This document shows, piece after piece, positions 15,566 to 23,969 of a stretch of 53,732 bases of DNA. A program made the position numbers and the translations under genes. How positions within the stretch are numbered: the stretch's first letter is position 1; each line of letters opens with the position of its first letter. This DNA comes from Oscillospiraceae bacterium (GTDB taxonomy: Bacteria; Bacillota; Clostridia; Oscillospirales; Oscillospiraceae), in the NCBI GenBank assembly GCA_017416685.1, contig JAFQBN010000034.1:1-53732 (forward strand), read 5' to 3'. The notes under the pieces are model-generated. The model did not search any database. It saw only the letters and a list, made by a program, of their open reading frames with translations, and was not told where the DNA came from.

Positions 15566-17629
15566 ATGGACCTGCGCACGTCTGTGGAGCAGTTTCCCGG
15601 CATCGGTCCGGCACGGGCAAAGAAGCTGGCAAAACTGGGTATTGAGACCGTGGGAGATATTCTGCGCAATTTCCCCCGTGATTACGAGGACCGCCGCACC
15701 GAGACCTCCATTGGCCGCGCCGGGGAAGAACAGCCGGTCTGTATCCGCGCTATGGTGGCCAAACCGCCCCGGCTCAGCCGTATCCGCCGGGGACTTGACC
15801 TTGTAAAGGTGGATGTGGTGGACCACAGCGGCCTTGCGCAGATCACCTACTTCAATCAAAGCTACCGCAAAGACAGTCTGCAGGTGGGCAAGGAGTACAT
15901 TTTCTACGGTCGGGTGGAGCGGCAGGGCCGCGCCGTGCGCATGACCAACCCGGTGACCGAGCCGGCGGACCGGCAGGCCACCACCGGCTGTATCCTGCCC
16001 GTCTACCCCCTGACGGCAGGTATTACCAACAACATCATGGTCAACCTTGCCCGTTGGGCGGTGGATGGCTGCGCCCACCTGTGGCAGGAGACTTTGCCTG
16101 CGGATATTGTGGAGCGCAGCGACCTTATGGACTGCACCGCCGCCCTGCGCGGCATCCATTTCCCAAATGATTTCGAGCAGTTGGAGCGGGCCAAACACCG
16201 CATGATCTTTGAGGAACTGTTCTACCTCACGGCGGGTCTTGCCCTGCTGAAGGACCGGCGCACCAACGTTGCCGGCCCGGTGTGCCGATGCCCATCGCTG
16301 CAGCCCTATCTTGACCTGCTGCCCTTTGCCCCCACCGAGGCCCAGCTGCGGGTCATGGAGCAGTGCCGGGCGGATATGGCCTCCGGCCGACCCATGAACC
16401 GCCTTGTGCAGGGCGACGTGGGTTCGGGCAAGACCGTGGTTGCCGCCGCTGCCGGCTGGATCGCGGTGCAAAGCGGCCTGCAGGCGGCACTGATGGCACC
16501 TACGGAACTGCTTGCCGCCCAGCATTTCAAGACGCTTTCCAACCTGCTTGCTCCCGCCGGAGTGCGGGTGGGTTTGCTGACCGGCTCCATGTCGGCAGCT
16601 CAAAAGCGGCAGGTGCAGGAACAGATCAAAACCGGAGAAATCCAGTTCGTGGTTGGGACCCACGCCCTGTTCAGCAAGGGCGTGGAATTTGATCAGCTTG
16701 GCCTTGTGGTGGCGGACGAGCAGCACCGCTTCGGCGTGGAGCAGCGCGCCGCCCTGAACGCCAAGGGCGCCTCGCCCCACGTGCTGGTCATGTCGGCGAC
16801 TCCTATTCCGCGGACGCTGGCCCTGATGGTGTACGGCGACCTGGATGTGTCCATTATCGACCAGATGCCCGCCGGGCGTCTGCCCATCGACACCTTCGTG
16901 GTGGGGGAGGACAAGCGGCAGCGCATGTACGGTTTTGTGCGCAGGCTGGTGGGTGAGGGACGACAGGTCTATATGGTCTGCCCCACGGTGGAGGAAAATC
17001 CCGCCGCCGGTATGGAGGGTCTGCCCGACCTGAAGGCGGTGACCACCTACGCCAAAACGTTGGCCGAAGACGTATTTGCCGACCTGCGGGTGGCCTTCGT
17101 CCACGGCAAACTGAAAGCAAAAGAAAAAGAGGCGGTCATGGCCGCCTTTGTAGCGGGTGACATTGACGTGCTGGTGTCCACAACGGTTATCGAGGTGGGT
17201 GTGGATGTACCCAACGCCGCCCTGATGATCGTGGAGAATGCAGAACGCTTCGGCCTGAGCCAGCTGCACCAGCTGCGGGGGCGCGTGGGCCGGGGCAAGC
17301 ACCAGTCTTACTGCGTGCTGGTCACCGCATCCCACAGCGACAGCGTGAAGGAACGTCTGGGGGTCATGCGCGCCACCAACGACGGCTTCAAGATCGCCGA
17401 AGCCGATCTCAGACAGCGCGGCCCCGGTGACTTTTTCGGCAGCCGTCAGCACGGCCTGCCCCAACTGCACGTGGCGGATCTGGCCGGGGATATGGCGGTG
17501 CTGGAGCAGGCGCGCCTTGCCGCCCACAATCTGCTTGCCCGGGACCCGGGCCTGTCTGACCCTGCGCACCGGGCAGTGCGAGAGCGGGTCCACGCCCTGT
17601 TTGCCGAACAGGCTGACATTTTCAATTGA
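15566..17629 (+). CDS. recG: ATP-dependent DNA helicase RecG
   Basis: A 687-residue branch-migration helicase that processes stalled forks and Holliday junctions. It has an N-terminal wedge/OB domain (about 1-240), Walker A GDVGSGKTV, the Walker B-like box DEQHRFG, then SATPIPRTL, TVIEVGVDVPNA and QLRGRVGRGKH of helicase motifs III-VI, and the C-terminal RecG signature SRQHGLP. GGGAGG precedes the ATG. It heads a plus-strand run with the C_GCAxxG protein, mutY and a radical SAM gene, linked by gaps or overlaps of about ten bases. Confidence 0.96.
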   Translation: MDLRTSVEQFPGIGPARAKKLAKLGIETVGDILRNFPRDYEDRRTETSIGRAGEEQPVCIRAMVAKPPRLSRIRRGLDLVKVDVVDHSGLAQITYFNQSYRKDSLQVGKEYIFYGRVERQGRAVRMTNPVTEPADRQATTGCILPVYPLTAGITNNIMVNLARWAVDGCAHLWQETLPADIVERSDLMDCTAALRGIHFPNDFEQLERAKHRMIFEELFYLTAGLALLKDRRTNVAGPVCRCPSLQPYLDLLPFAPTEAQLRVMEQCRADMASGRPMNRLVQGDVGSGKTVVAAAAGWIAVQSGLQAALMAPTELLAAQHFKTLSNLLAPAGVRVGLLTGSMSAAQKRQVQEQIKTGEIQFVVGTHALFSKGVEFDQLGLVVADEQHRFGVEQRAALNAKGASPHVLVMSATPIPRTLALMVYGDLDVSIIDQMPAGRLPIDTFVVGEDKRQRMYGFVRRLVGEGRQVYMVCPTVEENPAAGMEGLPDLKAVTTYAKTLAEDVFADLRVAFVHGKLKAKEKEAVMAAFVAGDIDVLVSTTVIEVGVDVPNAALMIVENAERFGLSQLHQLRGRVGRGKHQSYCVLVTASHSDSVKERLGVMRATNDGFKIAEADLRQRGPGDFFGSRQHGLPQLHVADLAGDMAVLEQARLAAHNLLARDPGLSDPAHRAVRERVHALFAEQADIFN

Positions 17630-17640
17630 GGAGAATTCTT

Positions 17641-18024
17641 ATGACTGCCATGGAAAAGGCCCGCGCCCTGCGGGAGGATGCCAATGTACATTATAACTGC
17701 GCTCAGGCGGTGCTGGTGGCTTTTGCTGAACGGTTGGGTCTGAGTGAAGAACAGGCTAATGCCCTGGGCGCTCATTTTGGCAGCGGTATGCGTCACGGAG
17801 CTACCTGCGGCGCCCTGACCGGGGCGCTGATGGCGGCGGGACTTGCGGGCAAAGATGCTTCGGCAGCTGCGCAGCTGATCGGCCAATTCCGCGCAGCCAA
17901 TGGATCTACGGATTGCCGGGATCTGCTGCAGGCGGCCAGGGAGCGGGGACAGGTGAAGAAGGACAACTGCGACGAGCTGGTCTATCAGTGCGTCGGCTTT
18001 CTTGAGGAATTGCTCGATGGGTAA
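17641..18024 (+). CDS. C_GCAxxG_C_C family redox-type protein
   Basis: A 127-residue protein of the family named after spaced Cys residues: NCAQAVL (C near 20), GSGMRHGATCGALTGAL (C near 61), DCRDLL (C near 94), and later NCDELV and QCVGFLEE. This family is widespread in anaerobes and is thought to bind a metal or redox centre; its reaction is unknown. It sits between recG and mutY, with mutY starting inside its last codons. GAGGAG precedes the ATG. Confidence 0.85.
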   Translation: MTAMEKARALREDANVHYNCAQAVLVAFAERLGLSEEQANALGAHFGSGMRHGATCGALTGALMAAGLAGKDASAAAQLIGQFRAANGSTDCRDLLQAARERGQVKKDNCDELVYQCVGFLEELLDG

Positions 18025-19072
18025 GAGGACTGACCCCTTGACTCAGCTGCCCATCCCTCTGTTGGAGTGGTACGGCGAACACGCCCGGCAGCTGCCCTGG
18101 CGCAGCGACCCCACCGCCTACCATGTGTGGGTGTCGGAGATCATGCTGCAGCAGACCCGTGTGGCGGCAGTGCTGGACTATTACCGGCGGTTTATGGATG
18201 CCGCCCCCACGGTGGCAGATTTGGCCCGGATGCCGGACGAGCAGCTGATGAAGCTGTGGCAGGGGCTTGGCTACTACAGCCGCGCCCGCAACCTGAAAAG
18301 GGCGGCAGTGCAGATCGTGGCGCGATTTGACGGCCAGTTTCCCGATAAATATGAGGATATCCGCGCCCTGCCCGGAGTGGGGGACTACACCGCCGGGGCA
18401 ATCGCTTCCATCGCCTTTGGGCAGGCGGTCCCCGCCGTGGACGGCAATGTGCTGCGGGTAGTCACCCGCCTGACCGCCAATCCATCCGACATCACCCTGC
18501 CTGCTACCAAACGACAGGTGGCGGAGAAGCTGGGAGAGATCATTCCCACCGCCCAGCCGGGGCAGTTTAATCAGGCTATGATGGAGCTGGGGGCTACTGT
18601 TTGCATCCCCAACGGCGCACCCCTGTGCGACAAATGTCCCGCGGCGCAGTTTTGCCTTGCCCGGCAGAAAGGCTTGACGGCGGAGCTGCCCGTCAAGACT
18701 CCAAAAAAGGCCCGGCGAATAGAGGAGCGCACGGTGTTTCTCATTTTCCGCGGCAATAAAGTTGCCCTGCGGCAGCGGGGCGCAAAGGGCCTGCTGGCTG
18801 GGCTTTGGGAGTTCCCCAATGAGCATGCCCCCGCTGAGGATGCACTGAAAAAGTGGGGCGTTGAGGGAATTGCCACCCCCGGCGACACCGGGCGGCACAT
18901 CTTCACCCATATCGAGTGGCACATGAGCGCCATTATGGTGGAGGCGGTGGATGACCGCCTGCCCCACGGCTGGGTGTGGGCCAGTCGGCAGGAACTGGAC
19001 CGGCAGTACGCCGTACCCAACGCCTTTCGTGCCTTTGAAACCGCTGTGCGCCAACAGCTGGGATACTTTTGA
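18017..19072 (+). CDS. mutY: A/G-specific adenine DNA glycosylase
   Basis: A 351-residue base-excision enzyme that removes adenine mispaired with 8-oxoguanine. It has the catalytic Glu in VSEIMLQQTRV, a helix-hairpin-helix LPGVGDYTAGAI, and the catalytic Asp in AVDGNVLRV. A cysteine cluster with spacing C-x7-C-x2-C-x5-C near residues 200-217 serves as the [4Fe-4S] site. The C-terminal NUDIX-like 8-oxoG domain is present (FLIFRGNKVALRQR, GLLAGLWEFPNE). The start overlaps the preceding stop region, so the two are coupled. Confidence 0.94.
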   Translation: MGKRTDPLTQLPIPLLEWYGEHARQLPWRSDPTAYHVWVSEIMLQQTRVAAVLDYYRRFMDAAPTVADLARMPDEQLMKLWQGLGYYSRARNLKRAAVQIVARFDGQFPDKYEDIRALPGVGDYTAGAIASIAFGQAVPAVDGNVLRVVTRLTANPSDITLPATKRQVAEKLGEIIPTAQPGQFNQAMMELGATVCIPNGAPLCDKCPAAQFCLARQKGLTAELPVKTPKKARRIEERTVFLIFRGNKVALRQRGAKGLLAGLWEFPNEHAPAEDALKKWGVEGIATPGDTGRHIFTHIEWHMSAIMVEAVDDRLPHGWVWASRQELDRQYAVPNAFRAFETAVRQQLGYF

Positions 19073-19083
19073 CGGAGGATACT

Positions 19084-19962
19084 ATGGTCTGTGATATTTG
19101 CCCCCGCCGCTGTCACGCCCTGCGTACAGAGGAAAGAGGGGAGGGCTATTGCCGCATGCCGGCCCAGCCGGTGCTAGCCCGGGCCGACCTGCATATGTGG
19201 GAAGAACCGCCCATCTCCGGCAGCCGGGGGTCGGGAACGGTGTTCTTCTCCGGCTGCAGCCTTGGATGTGTGTTCTGTCAGAATGAAGAGATCAGCCACC
19301 GGGACTTCGGCAAGCCGGTAAGTTTAGTACGGTTGGGCGAGATCTGCGACGAGCTGGTAGCGCGGGGCGCTCATAACATCAACTTTGTCACCCCCACCCA
19401 CTATGCCCATGCCATCATAAAGCTCTTGGAGGAACACCCCATGCCCGTCCCTGTGGTGTATAACTGCGGCGGGTATGAGAGAATTGAAACGCTAAAGGCT
19501 TTGGCGGGCAAAGTGGATATTTATCTGCCCGACCTGAAGTACATGGATGGAGCGGTGTCTGCCCGCTACTCCGACGCACCGGATTACCCCGAAACTGCCG
19601 CCGCCGCCATCCGGGAGATGGTGGAGCAGGTGGGGCCCTGCGTATTTGATGAGGATGGCCTTTTGAAGCGGGGGATTATCATCCGCCACCTGCTGCTGCC
19701 CGGTCAGCTGAACGGAGCCAAGGCGGCTATGGATTGGGTGGCAGAGACGTTTGCACCCGGAACGGTGCTGTTCTCTCTCATGAGCCAGTACACTCCCTGG
19801 GGCAGAGCGGTGGAGTTTCCGGAAATCGACCGCACCCTCCGCGCCGGTGAGGTGCGTGCCGCCCGGGAGTATATGGACAATCTCGGTCTGGATGGCTTCG
19901 TGCAGGAGCGCTCCAGCGTGGGGCGGCAGTACACGCCCAACTTTGATTTGACCGGAATATAA
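19084..19962 (+). CDS. Radical SAM protein, PflA-like
   Basis: A 292-residue radical SAM enzyme. The cluster motif is CSLGCVFC near residue 62. Ahead of it is a Cys-rich start (CDICPRRCHAL, then GYCRMP), as in the PflA-related anaerobic radical SAM group. Further marks are VTPTHYAHAI, NCGGYE, YLPDLKYMD and the C-terminal GFVQERSSVGRQYTPNF. The function is unproven; similar proteins are called pyruvate formate-lyase activating enzyme-like. No glycyl radical enzyme is adjacent. GGAGG five bases before the ATG sets the start. It is the last gene of the recG run. Confidence 0.85.
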   Translation: MVCDICPRRCHALRTEERGEGYCRMPAQPVLARADLHMWEEPPISGSRGSGTVFFSGCSLGCVFCQNEEISHRDFGKPVSLVRLGEICDELVARGAHNINFVTPTHYAHAIIKLLEEHPMPVPVVYNCGGYERIETLKALAGKVDIYLPDLKYMDGAVSARYSDAPDYPETAAAAIREMVEQVGPCVFDEDGLLKRGIIIRHLLLPGQLNGAKAAMDWVAETFAPGTVLFSLMSQYTPWGRAVEFPEIDRTLRAGEVRAAREYMDNLGLDGFVQERSSVGRQYTPNFDLTGI

Positions 19963-19997
19963 AAACACGCCGCAGGCATTGCCTGCGGCGTGTTTTT
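19961..19997. terminator. Bidirectional terminator between the radical SAM gene and thrS
   Basis: 17-bp arms from AAAAACACGCCGCAGGC to its complement around ATT, with A- and T-runs on the two sides. It serves two convergent genes and overlaps the last bases of the radical SAM stop codon. Confidence 0.92.
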
Positions 19998-20007
19998 ATA
20001 TTTGTAA

Positions 20008-21792
20008 TTACTTCTTGGCCTTGGTGTCCACAACTTCTTTCAGCAGGGCGGCGAACTCATCGAAGGACATAGCGCCCAGATCCTCGCCGGAGCGGTGACG
20101 GGGAGAAACGGTGCCGTTCTCCATGTCCCGGTCGCCCACAACCACCATGTAGGGAACTTTCTCCAAAGTGGCCTCGCGGATCTTCTTGCCGATCTTCTCG
20201 TTGCGGTAGTCCACCTCCACGCGGAAGCCCATGGACTCCAGCTCGCGGGCCTTCTCGGCGCAGTAGTCGGCGGCGCGGTCGGTGACGGGCAGGAAGCGGA
20301 CCTGCTCGGGAGCCATCCAGGTGGGCAGAGCGCCGGCGTATTCCTCAATGAGGTAGGCCAGGGTGCGCTCGTAGCAGCCCAGAGAAGTGCGGTGGATGAT
20401 GTAGGGCAGAGCCTTCTCACCGTTCTCGTCGATGTAGTACATGCCGAACTTGGCGGCCAGCAGCATGTCGATCTGGATGGTGACGATGGTATCCTCCTTG
20501 CCGAACACGTTCTTGTACTGGATGTCCAGCTTGGGACCGTAGAAGGCGGCTTCATCGATGCCGATCTCGTAGTTCACGCCCAGATCGTCCAGAATCTGGC
20601 CCATGATCCGCTGTGCCTCGTTCCACTGTTCAGCAGTACCCTCGTACTTGGCGGTGTTGTTGGGATCCCACTGGGAGAAACGGAAGGTACACTTGTCCAG
20701 CATACCAACGGTGTCCAGGCAGTACTTGGCCAGGTCGAGGCAGCCCTTGAATTCCTCCTCCAGCTGATCGGGGCGCAGGACCAGGTGGCCCTCGGAAATG
20801 GTGAACTGGCGTACACGGATCAGGCCGTGCATCTCGCCGGAATCCTCGTTGCGGAACAGGGTGGAGGTCTCGCCCAGACGCATGGGCAGGTCGCGGTAGG
20901 AACGCTGGCGGTTCAGATAGACCTGATACTGGAAGGGGCAGGTCATGGGACGCAGAGCGAAGCACTCCTTCTCCTCATCCATGGGGTCGCCCAGAATGAA
21001 CATGCCGTCCAGATAGTGGTCCCAGTGGCCGGAGATGCGGTACAGGTCGCGCTTGGCCATCAGGGGGGTCTTGGTCAGCAGGTAGCCGCGCTTTTGCTCC
21101 TCATCCTCCACCCAGCGCTGCAGGGTCTGGATGGTGCGGGCGCCCTTGGGCAGAAGGATGGGCAGACCCTGACCAATGCAGTCCACAGTGGTGAAATACT
21201 CCAGCTCGCGGCCCAGCTTGTTGTGGTCGCGCTTGAGGGCCTCCTCGCGCTCGGCCAGGAAGGCGTCCAGATCGTCCTTCTTGGCGAAGGCCACACCGTA
21301 GATGCGCTGGAGCATCTTGCGGCTGGAATCGCCGCGCCAGTAGGCACCGGTGGCGGAGGTCAGCTTGATGGCGTTGCCCTTGATGCGGCCGGTGGAGTCC
21401 AGATGGGGGCCGGCGCACAGGTCGGTGAAGTCGCCCTGCTTGTAGAAGGAGATGGTGGCACCCTCGTCAAGATCGTTGATGAGTTCCACTTTGTAGGGTT
21501 CATCCTTCATCAGCTCCAGAGCCTCGGCACGGGACAGCTCGAACCGCTCAAGCTTGATCTTCTCCTTGCAGATCTTGCGCATCTCGGCCTCCAGAGCCTC
21601 CAGATCCTCGGGGGAGAAGGGGCGGGGGGTGTCAAAATCGTAGTAGAAGCCGTTGTCGATGGCGGGGCCGATGGCCAGCTTGACCTCGGGATGCAGGCGC
21701 TTCATAGCCTGAGCCAGCACGTGGGAACAGGTGTGCCAGTAGGTCTTGCGGTACTCCTCGTTTTCAAAGGTGTAGATGTTTTCTTCGGACAT
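20008..21792 (-). CDS. thrS: Threonine-tRNA ligase lacking the TGS domain
   Basis: A 594-residue ThrRS, about 50 residues shorter than the usual form. It begins directly at the editing domain (HTCSHVLAQ giving HxxxH, later CAGPH) and lacks the N-terminal TGS domain. The class II core has MTCPFQYQVY, RLGETSTLFRNE, RVRQFTISEGH and IIHRTSLGCYERTLAYLIEEY, with the zinc ligands Cys/His/His in place. The anticodon domain has RFLPVTDRAADY. The T-box leader directly upstream confirms threonine control. Confidence 0.96.
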   Translation of the reverse strand: MSEENIYTFENEEYRKTYWHTCSHVLAQAMKRLHPEVKLAIGPAIDNGFYYDFDTPRPFSPEDLEALEAEMRKICKEKIKLERFELSRAEALELMKDEPYKVELINDLDEGATISFYKQGDFTDLCAGPHLDSTGRIKGNAIKLTSATGAYWRGDSSRKMLQRIYGVAFAKKDDLDAFLAEREEALKRDHNKLGRELEYFTTVDCIGQGLPILLPKGARTIQTLQRWVEDEEQKRGYLLTKTPLMAKRDLYRISGHWDHYLDGMFILGDPMDEEKECFALRPMTCPFQYQVYLNRQRSYRDLPMRLGETSTLFRNEDSGEMHGLIRVRQFTISEGHLVLRPDQLEEEFKGCLDLAKYCLDTVGMLDKCTFRFSQWDPNNTAKYEGTAEQWNEAQRIMGQILDDLGVNYEIGIDEAAFYGPKLDIQYKNVFGKEDTIVTIQIDMLLAAKFGMYYIDENGEKALPYIIHRTSLGCYERTLAYLIEEYAGALPTWMAPEQVRFLPVTDRAADYCAEKARELESMGFRVEVDYRNEKIGKKIREATLEKVPYMVVVGDRDMENGTVSPRHRSGEDLGAMSFDEFAALLKEVVDTKAKK

Positions 21793-21819
21793 GATAATTG
21801 CTCCTTTCTAAGTGTTGGG

Positions 21820-22060
21820 GCAAAGAAAAAGCTTCACCCCTGAGTGTTCAGGGGTGAAGCATATAAGATACTCCACGGTTCCACCCTGCTTACGGAACTG
21901 CGTTCCGTCGCTTGTGACCGCTGTAATGGGCGGTTCCCATCCCGGTCGTCCCGGGCAGCTCGGAAGTGGTACCGACCGCCGTCCACACAGGACGCTTGCA
22001 CCGAATGCGCCCCTCTCTGAGAGTGTCTTGCGGTCTCGTCTTCGTCAAAGCCGATTTAAC
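21820..22060 (-). promoter_or_regulatory. T-box riboswitch leader of thrS
   Basis: On the minus strand the leader carries the T-box core AGGGTGGAACCGTGGA (plus 21872-21887), which pairs with the acceptor end of uncharged tRNA. A Stem I region has AGAGAGG near 22012-22021. An ACC triplet in GGTACCACTT (ACC at 21968-21970) is the likely Thr specifier. The terminator lies at 21831-21860. Uncharged tRNA-Thr should favour the antiterminator and switch on thrS. Confidence 0.93.
21831..21860 (-). terminator. T-box regulated terminator
   Basis: Arms GCTTCACCCCTGA and TCAGGGGTGAAGC around GTGT; the minus strand then reads TTTTTCTTTG. It is the off-state of the thrS leader. Confidence 0.9.
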
Positions 22061-22066
22061 AGGGGT

Positions 22067-22095
22067 ACTATATCATTTTTGCAGGGGAATGTCAA
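22067..22095 (-). promoter_or_regulatory. Promoter of the thrS leader
   Basis: Minus-strand TTGACA (22090-22095), 17 bases, TATAGT (22067-22072). Transcription would start near 22060, at the T-box 5' end. Confidence 0.8.
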
Positions 22096-22120
22096 GGGCG
22101 GAGGGAGAATGTGCCGCAGG

Positions 22121-22149
22121 TTGTTTTTTTAATTATAATATGCTATACT
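22121..22149 (+). promoter_or_regulatory. Promoter of the secreted deacetylase-like gene
   Basis: TTGTTT (22121-22126), 17-base spacer ending TGC, TATACT (22144-22149), about 40 bases before the ATG. It is divergent from thrS. Confidence 0.6.
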
Positions 22150-22188
22150 TGTGAAGCAATGGTCAAAATGAGAGAGGAGGCTGACGGC

Positions 22189-23334
22189 ATGAAAAGATGG
22201 ATCGCGGCATTGCTGTGTGCGGTGCTGCTGGTGGTCGGTGTTCCCTCTGCCCGGGCCATTACGGTAGAGGATATCTACTTCACTGCCGTCAACATCAGCC
22301 TGCTGCCGCTGAGCGCCAACACCATGCCGATCTGGGTGGACGGTCAGATCTATGTCCCGGCCAGCGTATTTGATAAGCAGCAGACCGGCGCCGATCTGGG
22401 CGTAGCACTGAGCCGGGTCGGTGCGAAGAATACGGTCATCCTGATCGCCGAGCGTAAGAATATGATTTTCAACCTGACGACTGGCACCTGTATGGACGAA
22501 CACGACGACCCCATTGCAAACTGCAAAGCGGTGGTGCGAAAGGGGGTCGCCTTCCTGCCGCTGGGTCGTGTATGTGAGTATTTCGGTCTTGAGGACAGCT
22601 ACACCCACACCCGATACGGCTACCTCGTGCGCATCAAAACCCCGGGCGCGCGCCTGACGGATGACGAATTTGTGGAGGCGGCGGAGCTTCTGATGCAGAC
22701 CCGTATGAAGGATTTTATTCAGGCCAACACCCCGCCGGTGATTCCTGACAAACCGAACCTGCCCGATATTCCGCAGGTGCCTGACGATCCTGAGCCGGTA
22801 GAGCCGCCTGCCAACCGGGTGCGTCTGTATCTGGCATTCCGCTGTGAAAGCGGCGAGGGCGTGGAGCGTATTCTGAACAGCCTTGACCGCCATCAGGTCA
22901 AGGGCCTGTTCCTGTTTACGCCGGAGCAGCTGGCGGCTCAGGACGGCCTTGTCCGCCGCGCAGTGGGACAGGGACACACCGTGGGTCTTTTGGCGGAAGA
23001 AAATCCGCAGGAAACGCTGGACCGGGGCAACGCACTGCTGAACCGCATTGCCTACACCGCCGCCACCGTGGCCGCAGTACCCGAGGGGCAGCGGGCCGGA
23101 TTTGAGGAGCGCGGCTGGATCTGCTGGAACCAGACGGCCGATGGCCGACCCCGACAGGGGGAGCGGTCCGCGACTTACGTTCAGCGCATCGCGCGGATGC
23201 TGGACGGGCGCAGCCGCACCATCTATCTCACCATGGATGACGGCGCAGCCACGGCTTCGGCACTCAACGCTATGCTGGACGAGTTTGAACGGCGGGAATT
23301 CACCGTTGTCACTCCGCTGGAGAGCCGACTGTAA
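22189..23334 (+). CDS. Secreted protein: copper-amine-oxidase-N-like plus polysaccharide-deacetylase-like domain
   Basis: 381 residues. The signal peptide is MKRWIAALLCAVLLVVG with cleavage after SARA, near residue 23. Residues ~35-170 look like the stalk-type copper amine oxidase N-terminal domain common in Firmicute exoproteins (MPIWVDGQIYVPASVF, VVRKGVAFLPLGRVCEYFGL). A Pro-rich linker (PPVIPDKPNLPDIPQVPDD) leads to a C-terminal ~170 residues with a deacetylase-like layout (VRLYLAFRCESGEGVERIL, GHTVGLLAEE, IYLTMDDGAATASAL). The usual catalytic Asp-Asp and HxxxH are not visible, so enzymatic activity is doubtful and a cell-wall binding or sensing role is possible. AGAGAGGAGG eight bases before the ATG decides the start. 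Confidence 0.75.
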   Translation: MKRWIAALLCAVLLVVGVPSARAITVEDIYFTAVNISLLPLSANTMPIWVDGQIYVPASVFDKQQTGADLGVALSRVGAKNTVILIAERKNMIFNLTTGTCMDEHDDPIANCKAVVRKGVAFLPLGRVCEYFGLEDSYTHTRYGYLVRIKTPGARLTDDEFVEAAELLMQTRMKDFIQANTPPVIPDKPNLPDIPQVPDDPEPVEPPANRVRLYLAFRCESGEGVERILNSLDRHQVKGLFLFTPEQLAAQDGLVRRAVGQGHTVGLLAEENPQETLDRGNALLNRIAYTAATVAAVPEGQRAGFEERGWICWNQTADGRPRQGERSATYVQRIARMLDGRSRTIYLTMDDGAATASALNAMLDEFERREFTVVTPLESRL

Positions 23335-23343
23335 GGGAAAAAG

Positions 23344-23378
23344 AAAAGCACGCCTTCTGCAACGGACGGCGTGCTTTT
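23344..23378 (+). terminator. Terminator after the deacetylase-like gene
   Basis: Arms AAAAGCACGCC and GGCGTGCTTTT with a 13-base loop and a T5 end, ten bases past the stop. Confidence 0.8.
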
Positions 23379-23408
23379 TCGTCTATAGAAGTAAAGGGGG
23401 AGACCCGG

Positions 23409-23969
23409 ATGGAAGACAACCGCATCATTGATCTGTACTGGGCCAGGTCCCAGCAGGCCATCGCGGAGAGCGAACTGAAATACGGTACCTACTGCCGCAC
23501 GGTGGCCCGGAACATTCTGAGCCGGACGGAGGATGCGGAGGAGTGTGTCAACGACACCTGGCTGCGGGCGTGGAACGCCATGCCGCCCCAGCGGCCCGCA
23601 GTATTACAGGCCTTTTTCGGCACCCTGACCCGCAACCTCAGTTTAGATCGCTGGCGGCGGGACAGGGCGGAAAAACGGGGCGGCGGTACTGTGGAGCTGG
23701 CTTTGGAAGAGCTGGAGGACTGTCTTGCCGCCCGGGATGAGGTGGAGCAGGCGGTCCAGGCGGAGGATACCGCACGGCTTATTTCGGACTTCCTGCGCCG
23801 GCAGAGCAAGCAGGACCGGCAGCTGTTCGTGCGCCGGTACTGGTATCTAGACGATATCCGCACTCTGTGCCGCCGGTTCGGCATGGGGGAAAGTCAGGTG
23901 AAGTCCCGCCTGCACCGTATGCGGAAAAGACTGAAACAAGAGTTGGAACAGGAGGGTGTTGCAGTATGA
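23409..23969 (+). CDS. ECF-type RNA polymerase sigma factor
   Basis: A 186-residue sigma-70 family protein. Region 2 includes YCRTVARNILSRTEDAEECV, NDTWLRAWNAM and FFGTLTRNLSLDRWRRD. Region 4 includes DRQLFVRRYWYLDDIRTL and the helix-turn-helix FGMGESQVKSRLHRMRKRL. It differs clearly from the SigW-like factor at 8149-8721 and resembles a group of ECF factors common in gut Clostridia. GGGGGAG precedes the ATG. The following gene starts inside its stop codon (ATGA), pointing to a coupled anti-sigma partner. Confidence 0.88.
   Translation: MEDNRIIDLYWARSQQAIAESELKYGTYCRTVARNILSRTEDAEECVNDTWLRAWNAMPPQRPAVLQAFFGTLTRNLSLDRWRRDRAEKRGGGTVELALEELEDCLAARDEVEQAVQAEDTARLISDFLRRQSKQDRQLFVRRYWYLDDIRTLCRRFGMGESQVKSRLHRMRKRLKQELEQEGVAV

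Noticed and set aside
15470-17593. Long open frame on the minus strand opposite recG
   Set aside because: Same explanation; recG has all helicase motifs and its own promoter on the plus strand.
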